A DNA stretch of 34,679 bases from a virus. Made by a program: the position numbers and the translations under genes. Positions 6,627-14,173 of the stretch are shown in pieces; the first letter of the stretch is position 1, and every line of letters starts with the position of its first letter. The notes under the pieces are model-generated. The model was not told the DNA's origin. It made no database searches and saw only the letters and a list, made by a program, of their open reading frames with translations. The stretch lies in IMG/VR virus record IMGVR_UViG_3300035691_000017, positions 1 to 34,679 of that record; one strand, given 5' to 3'.

Positions 6627-8459
6627 TCATTCGTCGTCGTCCTCGGGCCGCAGCGGCACGACGTTGCCGCCGTCGACCTCGACCTCGGGCAATCCGTATT
6701 TGCCGCGCCCGGCGCGCACGACCTCGCCGGCCTTGGTCATCGAATAGAGGCGTTGGTCGACGACGTTGCGGCTTAGGCCGGTGTGCGCGGCAATCTCGGC
6801 CGGCGTCAGGAACCACCCGGCGTCTTTCAAGTGATCGAGGATTTTCGCGCGGGTGTCGCTTTGCCGGGTCTCGACCGGGTCGCCGAGCACGCGCCAGCGG
6901 CATTCGTCCTTATCGAACCTGACCGCGAGCTCGAACTCTTCCACGTCGCGCCCACGGCCCTTGAACACCGTCGAGCCGTCACCCTGGCGCTCGAGCACGA
7001 TCACCGCATCAGAGCCGCCGGTTAGGCCATTCGTGCCGCTGATGCTCTCGAGGTAGTCGTCGGCGGCGCTCTTGCGGGTGTGGTGGATTAGGACAATGGC
7101 GACGCTGAACTCGCTCGCCAGCCGTTGCAGCGTCGTCGCCGAGCGATAGTCGTAAGAATACGGATCCTCGTCGCGGGTGCGCTCGGGCCGAATGTAATTC
7201 AGCGTGTCGATTACGATTAGGCGCGGGTCAGGGTGCGACCCGAGCCACTCGCGCAAGGCTTCCTCGCATCCCTGGCCGAGCCTCGGGAGGTCAGACCCGA
7301 ACCACACCGTCAGCCGTGGCGGCGCCCGGCCGGCGGCGTCGCACAAGGTATGCAGCCGGCTTTTCATGCGGCGCGGGCTATCCTCGAGCGCGCAATAGAG
7401 CACGTCGCCCTCGGTGCAATGTTGGTCGCCGAGCGCGTAACCGCCCCATGCGACCGCGCAACAAAGGTCGAGCGCCAGCCAGGACTTGCCGCGCTTCGGC
7501 GCACCGGCGAGCAGGGTCAAACCCTCGGCGATGTAGAGCGGCACCGCATATTTGATTGCCGGGAAAATCATTTGCCAGAGCTCGGCGGCCATGTGGCCGC
7601 GCGGCGGCGGGCCCTCGCGCATGTTCGCAATAGCGGCCGGGTCGCCGCCGGCGGCGAGGTAATCCCACACGTCACCGCCCGGTATGAGGCCGGGCAAATG
7701 AATAACGCGCACCGAGGCCGCGACGCTCTCGAGGTTCGCCCGCACCTTGGCCGCATGGCGCCGCCCTGGCTCGTCGGCGTCGGGCAAAATTGTCACGTCG
7801 GATCCGGTGAACCATTTTTGAAAATGGTCCGGCCACTTGCACGCGCCGCCCGGCGAACACGTCGCGGGTAGTCCAGCCGCGCGCATTCGGTCGGCGGCCT
7901 TCTCACCCTCGACGACGTAAACCCGCTTGCCGAGCGCGATTGCCTCGACGAGCTCGTCGAGGTGGTACGGCACCTTGTGACCCTCGGGTATGCCGCCCCA
8001 TTCCCACCCGCCGTCGTCGGTCGGGTGTTGCTGGAGGAATTTCTTAGCCTTGGTGCGGCTCACCGCCAGGACGGGAGCGCCGTCGAGCCCGGCATACACG
8101 TATCGGGCCGTTATCTCGTCGCGCGGGTGCGCATGGCCGTTGCCCTTGCCGTTCGGTTTGAAATCGGGAAACCCCGCCTCCCGGCGAACGAAATCTCGTA
8201 AGGCTATCGGGTCGGCGTCCCTGGCCGAGAAAGAGTGAACGCTGAACCCGTCCGGCGCGTCGGCGTCCAGCCACACCGCGAGCGAGGCGTCGCCGGCCGA
8301 ATGGTCGGGACCGGGACAACGCACGACCTCGCGACCCTTGTCGTCGTGGCCGACCTTGCCTTTCAGCTTGGCCGCGAGCTCGTAAACGGTGAGCCGAGAG
8401 CGAAAGGCGTCGTCATAGCCGGAACCGTTGCCGCCCTTGCCGCTCCCGACCTGTGACAT
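6627..8459 (-). CDS. TOPRIM primase - RepA-like helicase fusion
   Basis: 610 aa. Residues 47-75 hold a partial zinc-type region (CPGPDH). A TOPRIM domain spans about 178-250, with the catalytic VVEGEKAAD (Glu184) and DADEPGRRHA (Asp227/229). A RecA-fold helicase/ATPase domain (AAA_25, RepA type) begins about residue 310, with Walker A GAPKRGKS (Lys325) and a later LIVIDTLN Walker B, then VLIHHTRKS. Residues about 540-580 (LTPAEIAAHTGLSRNVV) form a winged-helix or HTH. Such proteins prime and unwind DNA at the phage origin. It is transcribed with the RuvC-like resolvase (12-nt gap). The 12-mer array just downstream of its stop may be part of the same replication unit. Confidence 0.92.
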   Translation of the reverse strand: MSQVGSGKGGNGSGYDDAFRSRLTVYELAAKLKGKVGHDDKGREVVRCPGPDHSAGDASLAVWLDADAPDGFSVHSFSARDADPIALRDFVRREAGFPDFKPNGKGNGHAHPRDEITARYVYAGLDGAPVLAVSRTKAKKFLQQHPTDDGGWEWGGIPEGHKVPYHLDELVEAIALGKRVYVVEGEKAADRMRAAGLPATCSPGGACKWPDHFQKWFTGSDVTILPDADEPGRRHAAKVRANLESVAASVRVIHLPGLIPGGDVWDYLAAGGDPAAIANMREGPPPRGHMAAELWQMIFPAIKYAVPLYIAEGLTLLAGAPKRGKSWLALDLCCAVAWGGYALGDQHCTEGDVLYCALEDSPRRMKSRLHTLCDAAGRAPPRLTVWFGSDLPRLGQGCEEALREWLGSHPDPRLIVIDTLNYIRPERTRDEDPYSYDYRSATTLQRLASEFSVAIVLIHHTRKSAADDYLESISGTNGLTGGSDAVIVLERQGDGSTVFKGRGRDVEEFELAVRFDKDECRWRVLGDPVETRQSDTRAKILDHLKDAGWFLTPAEIAAHTGLSRNVVDQRLYSMTKAGEVVRAGRGKYGLPEVEVDGGNVVPLRPEDDDE

Positions 8460-8471
8460 AGCGACGAACCC

Positions 8472-8993
8472 TCACGCGATGTTTTGCACCTTGCCCGCGA
8501 GCAGCCGGTTTGCGCCGTGCAGCGCGATTAGCGCCGCCTCGGCCCGGCCATGCTGCTTTGCGAGCGCCCATTGTTCCGACCACCGGGGAAATATCGACGA
8601 GGCGCGAAACCGGCTGGCCTCCTTGCCGACGCCGGGCGCGACCCGCATTGCGGCCTTCCAGCCGGCCGGCGAGACGGTCTCGAGCCGCACGAAATGGGCG
8701 GCGAACACGCCGCGCACCTCGCCGAGCCCGAGCCAGAACGCGGCGGCGCCGATGCGTCCGTTCTGCGGCCTGACGCCGCCTTGCTCGATTATGACGGCGG
8801 CGAGCGGCTCGTCGGCTGGCTGGCACCGCGCGTCGAGCTCGCGGGCGAGCGCCCATGCGTCGACCTTGGTTCGCCGGCCGTCCTTACACGTCGGGATATC
8901 CACACACTCGAGGCCGACCGGGTAACCGGTGCTGTCGAGGGTTAGAAAGGCCAGCGCGCCGCCCGAGCCAGGATCCACACCGACGACGCGCAC
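8472..8993 (-). CDS. RuvC-like Holliday junction resolvase
   Basis: 173 aa. It begins VVGVDPGSGGALAFL (Asp7 of the RNase H fold), with VIIEQGGVRPQNG near residue 70 (second acidic residue), VSPAGWKAAM around 110, and HGRAEAALIALHG near 153 as the C-terminal acidic motif. This matches the phage RuvC-like resolvases that cut branched DNA before packaging. The residue before GRAEA is His; in relatives I recall it as Asp, so the last metal ligand may be the Glu. It lies four bases after the small HTH gene and just before the helicase-primase gene. Confidence 0.85.
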   Translation of the reverse strand: MRVVGVDPGSGGALAFLTLDSTGYPVGLECVDIPTCKDGRRTKVDAWALARELDARCQPADEPLAAVIIEQGGVRPQNGRIGAAAFWLGLGEVRGVFAAHFVRLETVSPAGWKAAMRVAPGVGKEASRFRASSIFPRWSEQWALAKQHGRAEAALIALHGANRLLAGKVQNIA

Positions 8994-8997
8994 GGCG

Positions 8998-9210
8998 TCA
9001 CGCCGACCGGGCGTGCGCGCGGGAACGCTCGAGGCGCTCGGCCGCCGCGATTAGCTTTTCACAATTCGGAATGCTCTTGAGCGCCCACCCACGGTCCCGA
9101 AACGAGCGCACCGTCGAGAGCGGCAAGCCGGCCTCCCTGGCGAGCTCGGTCACGCCGACGACCTCGGCGATTTCCGCCACCCGCCTTAGGCCCTCGTCGA
9201 TAGTAGGCAT
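8998..9210 (-). CDS. Small HTH protein (Cro-like candidate)
   Basis: 70 aa from ATG 9210. The HTH reads IAEVVGVTELAREAGLPLST then VRSFRDRGWA, typical of XRE/Cro-type or transposase-like HTHs. It is the first gene of the leftward replication unit, and an imperfect palindrome (9211-9228) abuts its start codon, with a second better copy at 9246-9263. That suggests the protein, or another phage regulator, controls this divergent promoter pair. The Shine-Dalgarno is weak (AAGG 14 nt upstream). Its closest functional parallel is a Cro-like protein, but no binding data can be read from sequence. Confidence 0.7.
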   Translation of the reverse strand: MPTIDEGLRRVAEIAEVVGVTELAREAGLPLSTVRSFRDRGWALKSIPNCEKLIAAAERLERSRAHARSA

Positions 9211-9228
9211 GGCGCGAACATTCGCCTT
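9211..9228. promoter_or_regulatory. Palindromic operator candidate, weaker copy
   Basis: GGCGCGAACATTCGCCTT. The inner arms GCGAA/TTCGC and the CA centre resemble the stronger sites; the outer bases diverge. It abuts the start codon of the leftward HTH gene and overlaps TTGACG (9227-9232), a good -35 candidate for rightward transcription. Its centre is 35 bp from that of the stronger site at 9246-9263. Confidence 0.5.
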
Positions 9229-9245
9229 GACGACGGGTGAATACA

Positions 9246-9263
9246 AGAGCGAACTTTCGCGCT
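9246..9263. promoter_or_regulatory. Palindromic operator candidate, copy 2
   Basis: AGAGCGAACTTTCGCGCT, one base from the copy at 5231 (G-A instead of G-C in the left arm). It lies 24 bp upstream of the rightward recombination operon and 18 bp downstream of the weaker copy. Confidence 0.65.
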
Positions 9264-9287
9264 CGGGTAGAGCGAGAGGTTTCAGCC

Positions 9288-9650
9288 ATGCCGCGCCGGG
9301 GTTCACGTCTCGTCGGTCAGGTCGCCGACCTAATCCGAGCGCACGAAATCAGCCATGCCGAGCGCCTCGAGCTATTCGAGGCGCTAATCGGCGACGCGAA
9401 TAGTGGCAAACTAACACACGTTAGCGACCCGTTACTTGTGCGCGACGCCGCACCAAGCCGCACCACGCCGCACCACGCCGCAAAACGGGTTTGCGCGAAT
9501 TGTGGCGAAACGGTCGAGGCCGAGGTGCTGAACATGCGGTGTTACGTCGGGACCGGCGTCGCGGCGTGCAAAGCCTGTATCGACGCCGCGCTCGTCGCTC
9601 GGTACGGCCCGCGCCGCCGCGCCTCATTCCTCGACGGCGCCTATGCGTGA
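9288..9650 (+). CDS. Zinc-ribbon protein carrying an internal decamer repeat
   Basis: 120 aa from ATG 9288, with an AGAGG Shine-Dalgarno 8 nt upstream. The N-terminal half is helical (VADLIRAHEISHAERLELFE). The C-terminal half has CANCGE and VAACKAC, a four-Cys zinc ribbon around residues 68-100. It is the first gene of the recombination operon. Between the two halves the codons for DAAPSRTTPHHAAK are formed by four tandem 10-bp units (9447-9486), the same unit as in the attP-like region, in the opposite orientation. The low-complexity linker is therefore probably set by the DNA repeat rather than by protein function. Molecular role unknown. Confidence 0.75.
   Translation: MPRRGSRLVGQVADLIRAHEISHAERLELFEALIGDANSGKLTHVSDPLLVRDAAPSRTTPHHAAKRVCANCGETVEAEVLNMRCYVGTGVAACKACIDAALVARYGPRRRASFLDGAYA
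9447..9486. repeat. Four tandem decamers inside a gene (GCCGCACCAC type)
   Basis: Units GCCGCACCAA, GCCGCACCAC, GCCGCACCAC, GCCGCAAAAC at exact 10-bp spacing. Their reverse complements (GTGGTGCGGC and variants) match the decamers at 13869-14110. Confidence 0.8.
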
Positions 9651-9939
9651 GGTCGCGCCCGCGCCGGCTGGTGAACTTGTCACGCTCGACACCGAGCCGG
9701 TCGACCCGCGTTTCGCGCGGATCCCGACTGTGAGGCACGCCCTAACCCTCGTCGTGCCGGGCGCCGGCGGCGGCAAGGTTTCGGTGCGGGAGACGACGAA
9801 CGGCGCGCGCGTCACCGTGACCGACGAAAACGGGTTCGCCCGGTCGCTCGACCTGAACGTCGTCGAGCTTCGCACCCTGGCGCAACACGCGAACCGGATT
9901 GCCCGGCGCGTCGCCTTCCGGCCGGACGACACGCCATGA
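9643..9939 (+). CDS. Hypothetical protein in the recombination operon
   Basis: 98 aa, overlapping the previous gene by 8 nt and the next by 4 nt (ATGA). The middle is strand-rich (HALTLVVPGAGGGKVSVRET, GARVTVTDENGFARSLDLN) and ends in a helix rich in Arg/His (LRTLAQHANRIARRVAF). Not recognised. Its position before the ERF gene suggests an accessory role in recombination, by context only. Confidence 0.65.
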   Translation: MREVAPAPAGELVTLDTEPVDPRFARIPTVRHALTLVVPGAGGGKVSVRETTNGARVTVTDENGFARSLDLNVVELRTLAQHANRIARRVAFRPDDTP

Positions 9940-10586
9940 CCGACGCGCTTCTCGAAATGAGCCAGGATATCGGCGAGCTCGCGAAGGCGTTGCCCGGTGC
10001 GCAAGGCGCCATAGCCAAAATCACGCGCGACGCCGCCAATCCGCACTTTAATTCGCGCTACGCCAGCCTCACCGAGATTGCCGACGCGGTGCTCGCCGCG
10101 ATGAACAACGCCGGGTTTACGGTGCTGCAACCCGCCCGGTTCGCCGGCGCGAACGTCGTCGACGTTGAGACGTGGCTCTTGCACGCCTCGGCGCAATGGC
10201 TTCGCGCGACGCACTCGGTCCCGGTGTCGCGGGTCGACGCGCAAGGCGTCGGCTCGGCGCTCACCTATGCCCGCCGGCAAGCCCTGCAATCGTTTTTCGT
10301 CGTCGCGCCGCAAGGCGAAGATGACGACGGCGAGGGTGCGGTCGGTCGCGGGCCCGGCCGCCCGCCGTTGCCGCCCGAGGAACCGAAACGGCCGAGCCGC
10401 GAGGTTCGGGTCGAGCGGCTCGAGACGACGCTCGGTCAGGTTAAGACGATCCGCGACCTCGACCGCGCATGGGCGCTCGGCGGCGACCTACGCAGCGAAT
10501 GCGCCACCGAGGCGCCCGAGCTCGCCGCGCGGCTGGACGACCTGTATCAGCGCCGCCGCGTCGAAATGGTGGGAGACGCCGGGTAA
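9936..10586 (+). CDS. ERF-family single-strand annealing protein
   Basis: 216 aa. The core ALPGAQGAIAKITRDAANPHFNSRYASLTEI (about residues 17-47) and GVGSALTYARRQALQSFFVVAPQ.EDDDG (about 107-135) are signatures of the ERF superfamily of phage ssDNA-annealing recombinases, functional analogues of Red-beta and RecT. The C-terminal region (from about 140) is a charged linker and helix. It would pair with the YqaJ exonuclease three genes downstream to form a recombination system for concatemer formation or double-strand break repair. A TAATG overlap couples it to the next gene. Confidence 0.93.
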   Translation: MTDALLEMSQDIGELAKALPGAQGAIAKITRDAANPHFNSRYASLTEIADAVLAAMNNAGFTVLQPARFAGANVVDVETWLLHASAQWLRATHSVPVSRVDAQGVGSALTYARRQALQSFFVVAPQGEDDDGEGAVGRGPGRPPLPPEEPKRPSREVRVERLETTLGQVKTIRDLDRAWALGGDLRSECATEAPELAARLDDLYQRRRVEMVGDAG

Positions 10587-10852
10587 TGGACGACCGGCCG
10601 CGTCAGGTTTGCGAGGGATGCGGGAACGTCACCCGACTAGGCCGGCTCTGTGACGTGTGCCTTTCCGGCCCCTGGCCGCGACCGCCGCCCGGCGCGTTTT
10701 TCCGGTGCGAGGCGTGCGACGGCGCCGGCGAACATATCACCTATGACGACCGGGCCGAGCGGTGCGAGGCGTGCGACGGATCCGGCCAGCAATGGCGCGA
10801 CGACGCTAGGCCGCTCGAGCTCGACGACCTCGACGACGAGGCCGCGCCATGA
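10586..10852 (+). CDS. DnaJ-type zinc-finger-like small protein
   Basis: 88 aa from ATG 10586, overlapping the ERF stop as TAATG. It has three CxxC pairs: CEGC and CDVC near residues 9-26, then two CEACDGxG motifs at about 41 and 60, like the CxxCxGxG repeats of DnaJ. The C-terminus is acidic. Small DnaJ-zinc-finger-like proteins are common in phages and may act in protein or nucleic-acid binding. ATGA overlap to the next gene. Confidence 0.75.
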   Translation: MDDRPRQVCEGCGNVTRLGRLCDVCLSGPWPRPPPGAFFRCEACDGAGEHITYDDRAERCEACDGSGQQWRDDARPLELDDLDDEAAP

Positions 10853-11043
10853 TCCGTCATTGCCCGTTCTGTGGCGGCGCCGACGTGATTACGCCGGTGC
10901 GCCGGCCGACCTCGAGCATGTGCGACCGATGCGGCGCCACTGGCCCGGTCGCCGAGCGCCCGAGCGCCGCCCTGGCCGCATGGTCCCGGCGCGTCGAGCC
11001 GCCGCCGGTGACGTATTACGAGCTTGCCGAGGGTGGGGAATGA
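10849..11043 (+). CDS. Lar-family-like zinc-ribbon protein (putative restriction alleviation)
   Basis: 64 aa. HCPFCGGADVI at the start, MCDRCGATGP in the middle, and SAALAAWSRR at the end match the compact Lar family layout (CPFCGG, then C..CG..GP, then A...WNrR). Rac-prophage Lar relieves type I restriction. Many phage members of the family are just four-cysteine zinc ribbons with no tested function, so restriction alleviation is a family-based suggestion. It sits between the DnaJ-like protein and the exonuclease in one coupled operon. Confidence 0.75.
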   Translation: MIRHCPFCGGADVITPVRRPTSSMCDRCGATGPVAERPSAALAAWSRRVEPPPVTYYELAEGGE

Positions 11044-11666
11044 TCGAGCAACGGTCGCCCGAGTGGTATGCGCAACGGCTCGGCAAGGCGACCGCGAGCC
11101 GGATTGCCGATATCGTCGCCAGGACGAAAACCGGGCCGTCCGCGATGCGCGCCAACTACCGCGCCGAGCTCATAGCCGAGCGGCTCACCGGCCAGCCGGC
11201 GCCGAACTACGTCAACGGCCCGATGCAATGGGGAATAGACCACGAGGCCGAGGCGCTCGACGCCTACACGCGGCACACCGGCCTCGCCACCGAGCCCGCC
11301 GAATTCGTCGACCATCCAGAAATCCGCTGGAGTGGCGCCAGCCCCGACGCGCTCGTCGGCGTCGAGGGTCTCGTCGAGGTGAAATGCCCGAACACCGCGA
11401 CGCATATCGACACCCTGCTAGGCGCGAAAATCTCAGGGTCTCACCTGATACAAATGCAATGGCAAATGGCGTGCACTGGCCGGGTTTGGTGCGATTACGT
11501 TTCGTTCGATCCGCGTTTGCCGGATCCGATGCGGGTGCACGTTCGCCGGGTCGAGCGCGACGTGTCGCACGTTCTCGACCTCGAGGCCGAGGTGTCGGCG
11601 TTCCTGGCCGAGATTGCCGAGGCCGTCGAGCGGCTTACCGGCCAGTACGGACGCGAGGCCGCATGA
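11040..11666 (+). CDS. YqaJ-family viral exonuclease
   Basis: 208 aa from ATG 11040 (ATGA overlap). Motifs of the YqaJ/lambda-exonuclease fold: QRSPEWYAQRLGKATAS at the N-terminus, GIDHEAEALDAY (about residue 62), GASPDALVG (Asp about 105) followed by LVEVKCPNTATH (Glu-x-Lys about 116). These are the metal and catalytic residues of PD-(D/E)xK nucleases that resect double-stranded DNA 5' to 3'. Operon partner of the ERF annealing protein, giving a two-component homologous recombination module. Confidence 0.93.
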   Translation: MIEQRSPEWYAQRLGKATASRIADIVARTKTGPSAMRANYRAELIAERLTGQPAPNYVNGPMQWGIDHEAEALDAYTRHTGLATEPAEFVDHPEIRWSGASPDALVGVEGLVEVKCPNTATHIDTLLGAKISGSHLIQMQWQMACTGRVWCDYVSFDPRLPDPMRVHVRRVERDVSHVLDLEAEVSAFLAEIAEAVERLTGQYGREAA

Positions 11667-11669
11667 CGT

Positions 11670-12056
11670 ATGGCGCAGGCGACGATACGGCTCGTAAACG
11701 ACGCGGCGCGGCGCACCGCGCAAAGTTGGGTTTGGGGCGCCGAGGTCGGGACCGGCGTCACGTTCGCCAGCCCGCGCAAGCGAACGCTGGCTCAGAACGC
11801 GGCCATGTGGGCGGCGCTCACCGACATTGCCGAGCAAGTGTCGTGGCACGGTCAACGGCTGGCGCCGGACGACTGGAAATTGCTTTTCCTGGCCGATATG
11901 CAGCGCGGCGCGCGCATGTTGCCGGCGCTCGACGGTCGAGGGTTTGTGAACCTGAACACGTCCTCGAGCGCGCTATCGGTAAGCGAATTCGCCGAGGTGC
12001 TCGACGCGATTTACAAGTTTGCCGCCGCGAACGGCGTTACGTTCCGTGCGGCCTAG
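11670..12056 (+). CDS. ninB: NinB/Orf-family recombination protein
   Basis: 128 aa. SPRKRTLAQNAAMWAALTDIAEQV (residues about 34-57) and APDDWKLLFLA, then FVNLNTSSSALSVSEFAEVLD match the NinB (lambda Orf) family, a recombination mediator that can load on SSB-coated DNA and replace RecFOR. It completes the annealing protein, exonuclease and mediator set of this operon. A GC-rich hairpin follows at 12118-12151. Confidence 0.88.
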   Translation: MAQATIRLVNDAARRTAQSWVWGAEVGTGVTFASPRKRTLAQNAAMWAALTDIAEQVSWHGQRLAPDDWKLLFLADMQRGARMLPALDGRGFVNLNTSSSALSVSEFAEVLDAIYKFAAANGVTFRAA

Positions 12057-12117
12057 CCGTCCCTTGCGGGTTCGCGACCCGCCGGCCCCCGCTAAGCCGG
12101 GCGGCCCGCAAAGGAAA

Positions 12118-12151
12118 GGCGCGACCGGGTTTCACCCCGCCCGGTCGCGCC
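12118..12151 (+). terminator. GC-rich hairpin after ninB
   Basis: Perfect 12-bp stem GGCGCGACCGGG (12118-12129) / CCCGGTCGCGCC (12140-12151), loop of 10. It is followed by GCCCTTCTG rather than a T run, so it is a weak terminator or an RNA-stabilising end. It separates the recombination operon from the excisionase-like gene. Confidence 0.5.
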
Positions 12152-12174
12152 GCCCTTCTGTAAAGGCTCTTGCC

Positions 12175-12396
12175 ATGCCAGCCGCCACAACCCTGCTACC
12201 GCCCGAAAAACCGCTCTACACGATACGGGAGGCGCACGAGACGCTCGGGATTTCCGAGCGCAAGTTGCTTTACCTCTTTCGCGCCGGCGAGTTGCGCCGG
12301 GTGAAACTCGGCCGCCTTACGCTCGTGCGCCGCGACGACCTCGAGGCGCTTATCGCTAAGCTGCCCGACGCGCCTCGCCGGCCGGGAAAGCGGTGA
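12175..12396 (+). CDS. Excisionase-like HTH protein (MerR-type winged helix)
   Basis: 73 aa from ATG 12175. PLYTIREAHETLGISERKLL, LFRAGELRRVKLGRLTLVRRDDLEALI is the compact HTH_17/MerR-type winged helix of phage excisionases and related regulators. It is convergent with the integrase and overlaps it by 41 bp at the 3' ends, an arrangement fitting an int/xis pair read from opposite strands. The family also includes general regulators, so excisionase is inferred from context. Confidence 0.8.
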   Translation: MPAATTLLPPEKPLYTIREAHETLGISERKLLYLFRAGELRRVKLGRLTLVRRDDLEALIAKLPDAPRRPGKR

Positions 12397-13810
12397 CGTT
12401 TGACACCGGCTCAGGCTTGGCCGGCGGCGTGACCCGCGAGCCCGGCCAGCGCGGCGGCGCGTTCGGGTTCAGGTAGGCGCTCCATTCGCGCATGACGAGC
12501 TTGCGCTCGGGCAAGAATACGTCGCCGAACTGGCCGTTGCGCGCGTAGCGCCCGAGCGCCTGAGACAGCCGCGCCTCGTTTTCCTCGGCGGCGGTTTTCG
12601 CGCCGATCATGTGGCCGATTGCCCGGTCCATAACCGCGAGCGGGAAGGGAGGCCGGGCCCGGTGCGGAATGGACTTGCCCCACGCGACAAACGACGACCG
12701 AAAGCCATGCGTGCAAATGTCGGGGTTGAGCGCCTTGACCACATACCAAAGCGCCTGATTGCTCAGTTGCCGCCGGACGATCCCGGCCTCCCGCGCGCCA
12801 GCCCGCGACCGGGCGCGGCCATACGAGGGAAAGATGAAATCGTTCGGGCCGAGGTCGAGACCCTCGCGGTGTTTGCGCACGCGCTGCAATAGCCGGCACA
12901 TCGCATAGGAGAGCGGCACCACGAACGGGGCGCCGTCCTCGCCCTTGCGGCGCTCTGATTTCAGCCGGGAGGCCGGTATCGTCCACGTCCGTTTGCCGGT
13001 GAGGTCGAGCTCGCACCACCGCGCGCCGGTCGCCTCTTTCGCCCGGCACCCGGTCAAGATCACCCATTCGAGGCACCGCGCCGGCATTCCCTCGAGCTCG
13101 CGCAAGCCAGCCACGAACGCCGGCACGAGCTCGAACGGCAAGGCCGGGCGCGGTTTGTGGAAATGCTCGCCCTCGCCGAGAATGAAACACATCGCCTCGA
13201 AATCGGCCGGGTTTTGCCAGTACGGCGCATTGCGACGCTGCGTCGTGTGCCGGTGCTTCAACACCTTCGCCAGTTGGTCGGCGATCCGGCGCGCGGTCGG
13301 GCGCGGGATACCGTTTTTCCAATACTTGCCGAGCACCGCCTCGACGTGCTCGGCGCGTATGGCGTCGATTTTCATGCGCGCGAGGGTGCCGGTGTACTTG
13401 GTCAAATCGCACATCCACCGCGACCGCTCGACGCCGTAATCGACCTTGTCGGCGAACGGCGCGAGGCGCTCGTAATTGGCGCGGCAATACTCGGCCAGGG
13501 TCGGGTTAGCGGTCGCGCCGGTGTCACGCGCGGCGCGCGGGTCGACGCCGTCCTCGAGCAGTAGGTTATTCGCCTCGCACCAATCCAAGGCGCTTGTGAT
13601 CGTCACATCGTCCGGGTAGCACCCGTCGAGCCACATCGTCGGGTATCCCCCGGCCCACGGAAACCGATGCACGAACCTCGCTTTGCCGCTGTCGAGCACC
13701 ACGCAAGAGAGCCCCTTGCGAATGGGGAACGTCGCCTCGGATCCGGCCGCAAGCGCGCGGTCAACGGCCTTTTTCAATTCAAAATCGTTCCGGTAAAATT
13801 TCTTCGCCAC
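12356..13810 (-). CDS. int: Tyrosine-type integrase (P4-like)
   Basis: 484 aa, start GTG 13810 with an AAGG 8 nt upstream. The N-terminal arm-binding domain (residues 1-100, GLSCVVLDSGKARFVHRF) is of the P4/DUF4102 type. A core-binding domain follows (about 105-200), then the catalytic domain: Arg in TGCRAKEATGARW (about 252), CTHGFRSSFVAW (His/Arg about 365) and AIGHMIG (about 390). The likely nucleophile is Tyr in LGRYARN (about 415). Such enzymes integrate phage DNA, usually into tRNA genes. The repeat-rich gap upstream (13811-14213) is a good candidate for its attP. It overlaps the excisionase-like gene by 41 bp. Confidence 0.94.
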   Translation of the reverse strand: MAKKFYRNDFELKKAVDRALAAGSEATFPIRKGLSCVVLDSGKARFVHRFPWAGGYPTMWLDGCYPDDVTITSALDWCEANNLLLEDGVDPRAARDTGATANPTLAEYCRANYERLAPFADKVDYGVERSRWMCDLTKYTGTLARMKIDAIRAEHVEAVLGKYWKNGIPRPTARRIADQLAKVLKHRHTTQRRNAPYWQNPADFEAMCFILGEGEHFHKPRPALPFELVPAFVAGLRELEGMPARCLEWVILTGCRAKEATGARWCELDLTGKRTWTIPASRLKSERRKGEDGAPFVVPLSYAMCRLLQRVRKHREGLDLGPNDFIFPSYGRARSRAGAREAGIVRRQLSNQALWYVVKALNPDICTHGFRSSFVAWGKSIPHRARPPFPLAVMDRAIGHMIGAKTAAEENEARLSQALGRYARNGQFGDVFLPERKLVMREWSAYLNPNAPPRWPGSRVTPPAKPEPVSNVTAFPAGEARRAA

Positions 13811-13823
13811 GTCCTCGGCCTTT

Positions 13824-13849
13824 CACTCACAATTTTGCACTCACAAACG
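13824..13849. repeat. Paired CACTCACA repeat, left copy
   Basis: Two CACTCACA units separated by six bases (ATTTTG), the second followed by AACG. The right copy lies 213 bp away at 14037-14061 in the same orientation, with a 5-base spacer (TTTTT) and the same AACG end. Possible integrase arm or core-flanking sites. Confidence 0.6.
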
Positions 13850-13868
13850 AGCGCATTGCATGTGCGCC

Positions 13869-14110
13869 TTGGTGCGGTGTCGTGCGGCTCGCCGTCAACC
13901 CGGCCCTTGAAAACGCAACGGTTTTTGCGGCTTGGTGCGGCTTGGTGCGCAAACACCATTTGGTGAAAACCAAAGAAAACGAGATACTCGTTATCTGATT
14001 GTTTTCGTTCGGGAATTATGCGGCCGGAAACCCCATCACTCACATTTTTCACTCACAAACGGTTTGCGGCGCGGTGCGGCGCGGTGCGGTTTCGTGCGGT
14101 TTGGTGCGGC
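13869..14110. repeat. Ten decamers with core GGTGCGG in three clusters
   Basis: Cluster 1: TTGGTGCGGT, GTCGTGCGGC (13869-13888). Cluster 2: TTTTTGCGGC, TTGGTGCGGC, TTGGTGCGCA (13922-13951). Cluster 3: GGTTTGCGGC, GCGGTGCGGC, GCGGTGCGGT, TTCGTGCGGT, TTGGTGCGGC (14061-14110). Units are contiguous at 10 bp, about one helical turn, so a bound protein would face one side of the DNA. Confidence 0.8.
14037..14061. repeat. Paired CACTCACA repeat, right copy
   Basis: Two CACTCACA units separated by TTTTT; the second runs through AACG into the first decamer of cluster 3. Matches the left copy at 13824-13849. Confidence 0.6.
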
Positions 14111-14173
14111 AACCCGCCGCACCTGAGGGACCGGCCAGCGCCCGCAAAACAGCACTTGCAGCCCGCCAGCGAC

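Noticed and set aside
6535-6922. Open frames on both strands over the 12-mer array
   Set aside because: Arg/Ser-rich translation with no protein-like features; the repeat arrangement is a better explanation.
11024-12163. Plus-strand 379-aa frame across the YqaJ and NinB genes
   Set aside because: Arg-rich shadow frame in the +1/+2 reading of genuine recombination genes.
12411-13487. Minus-strand 358-aa frame over the integrase
   Set aside because: Alternative frame of the integrase; no recognisable motif.
13869-14110. CRISPR-like array
   Set aside because: Units are contiguous 10-bp repeats without spacers; no cas genes are present.
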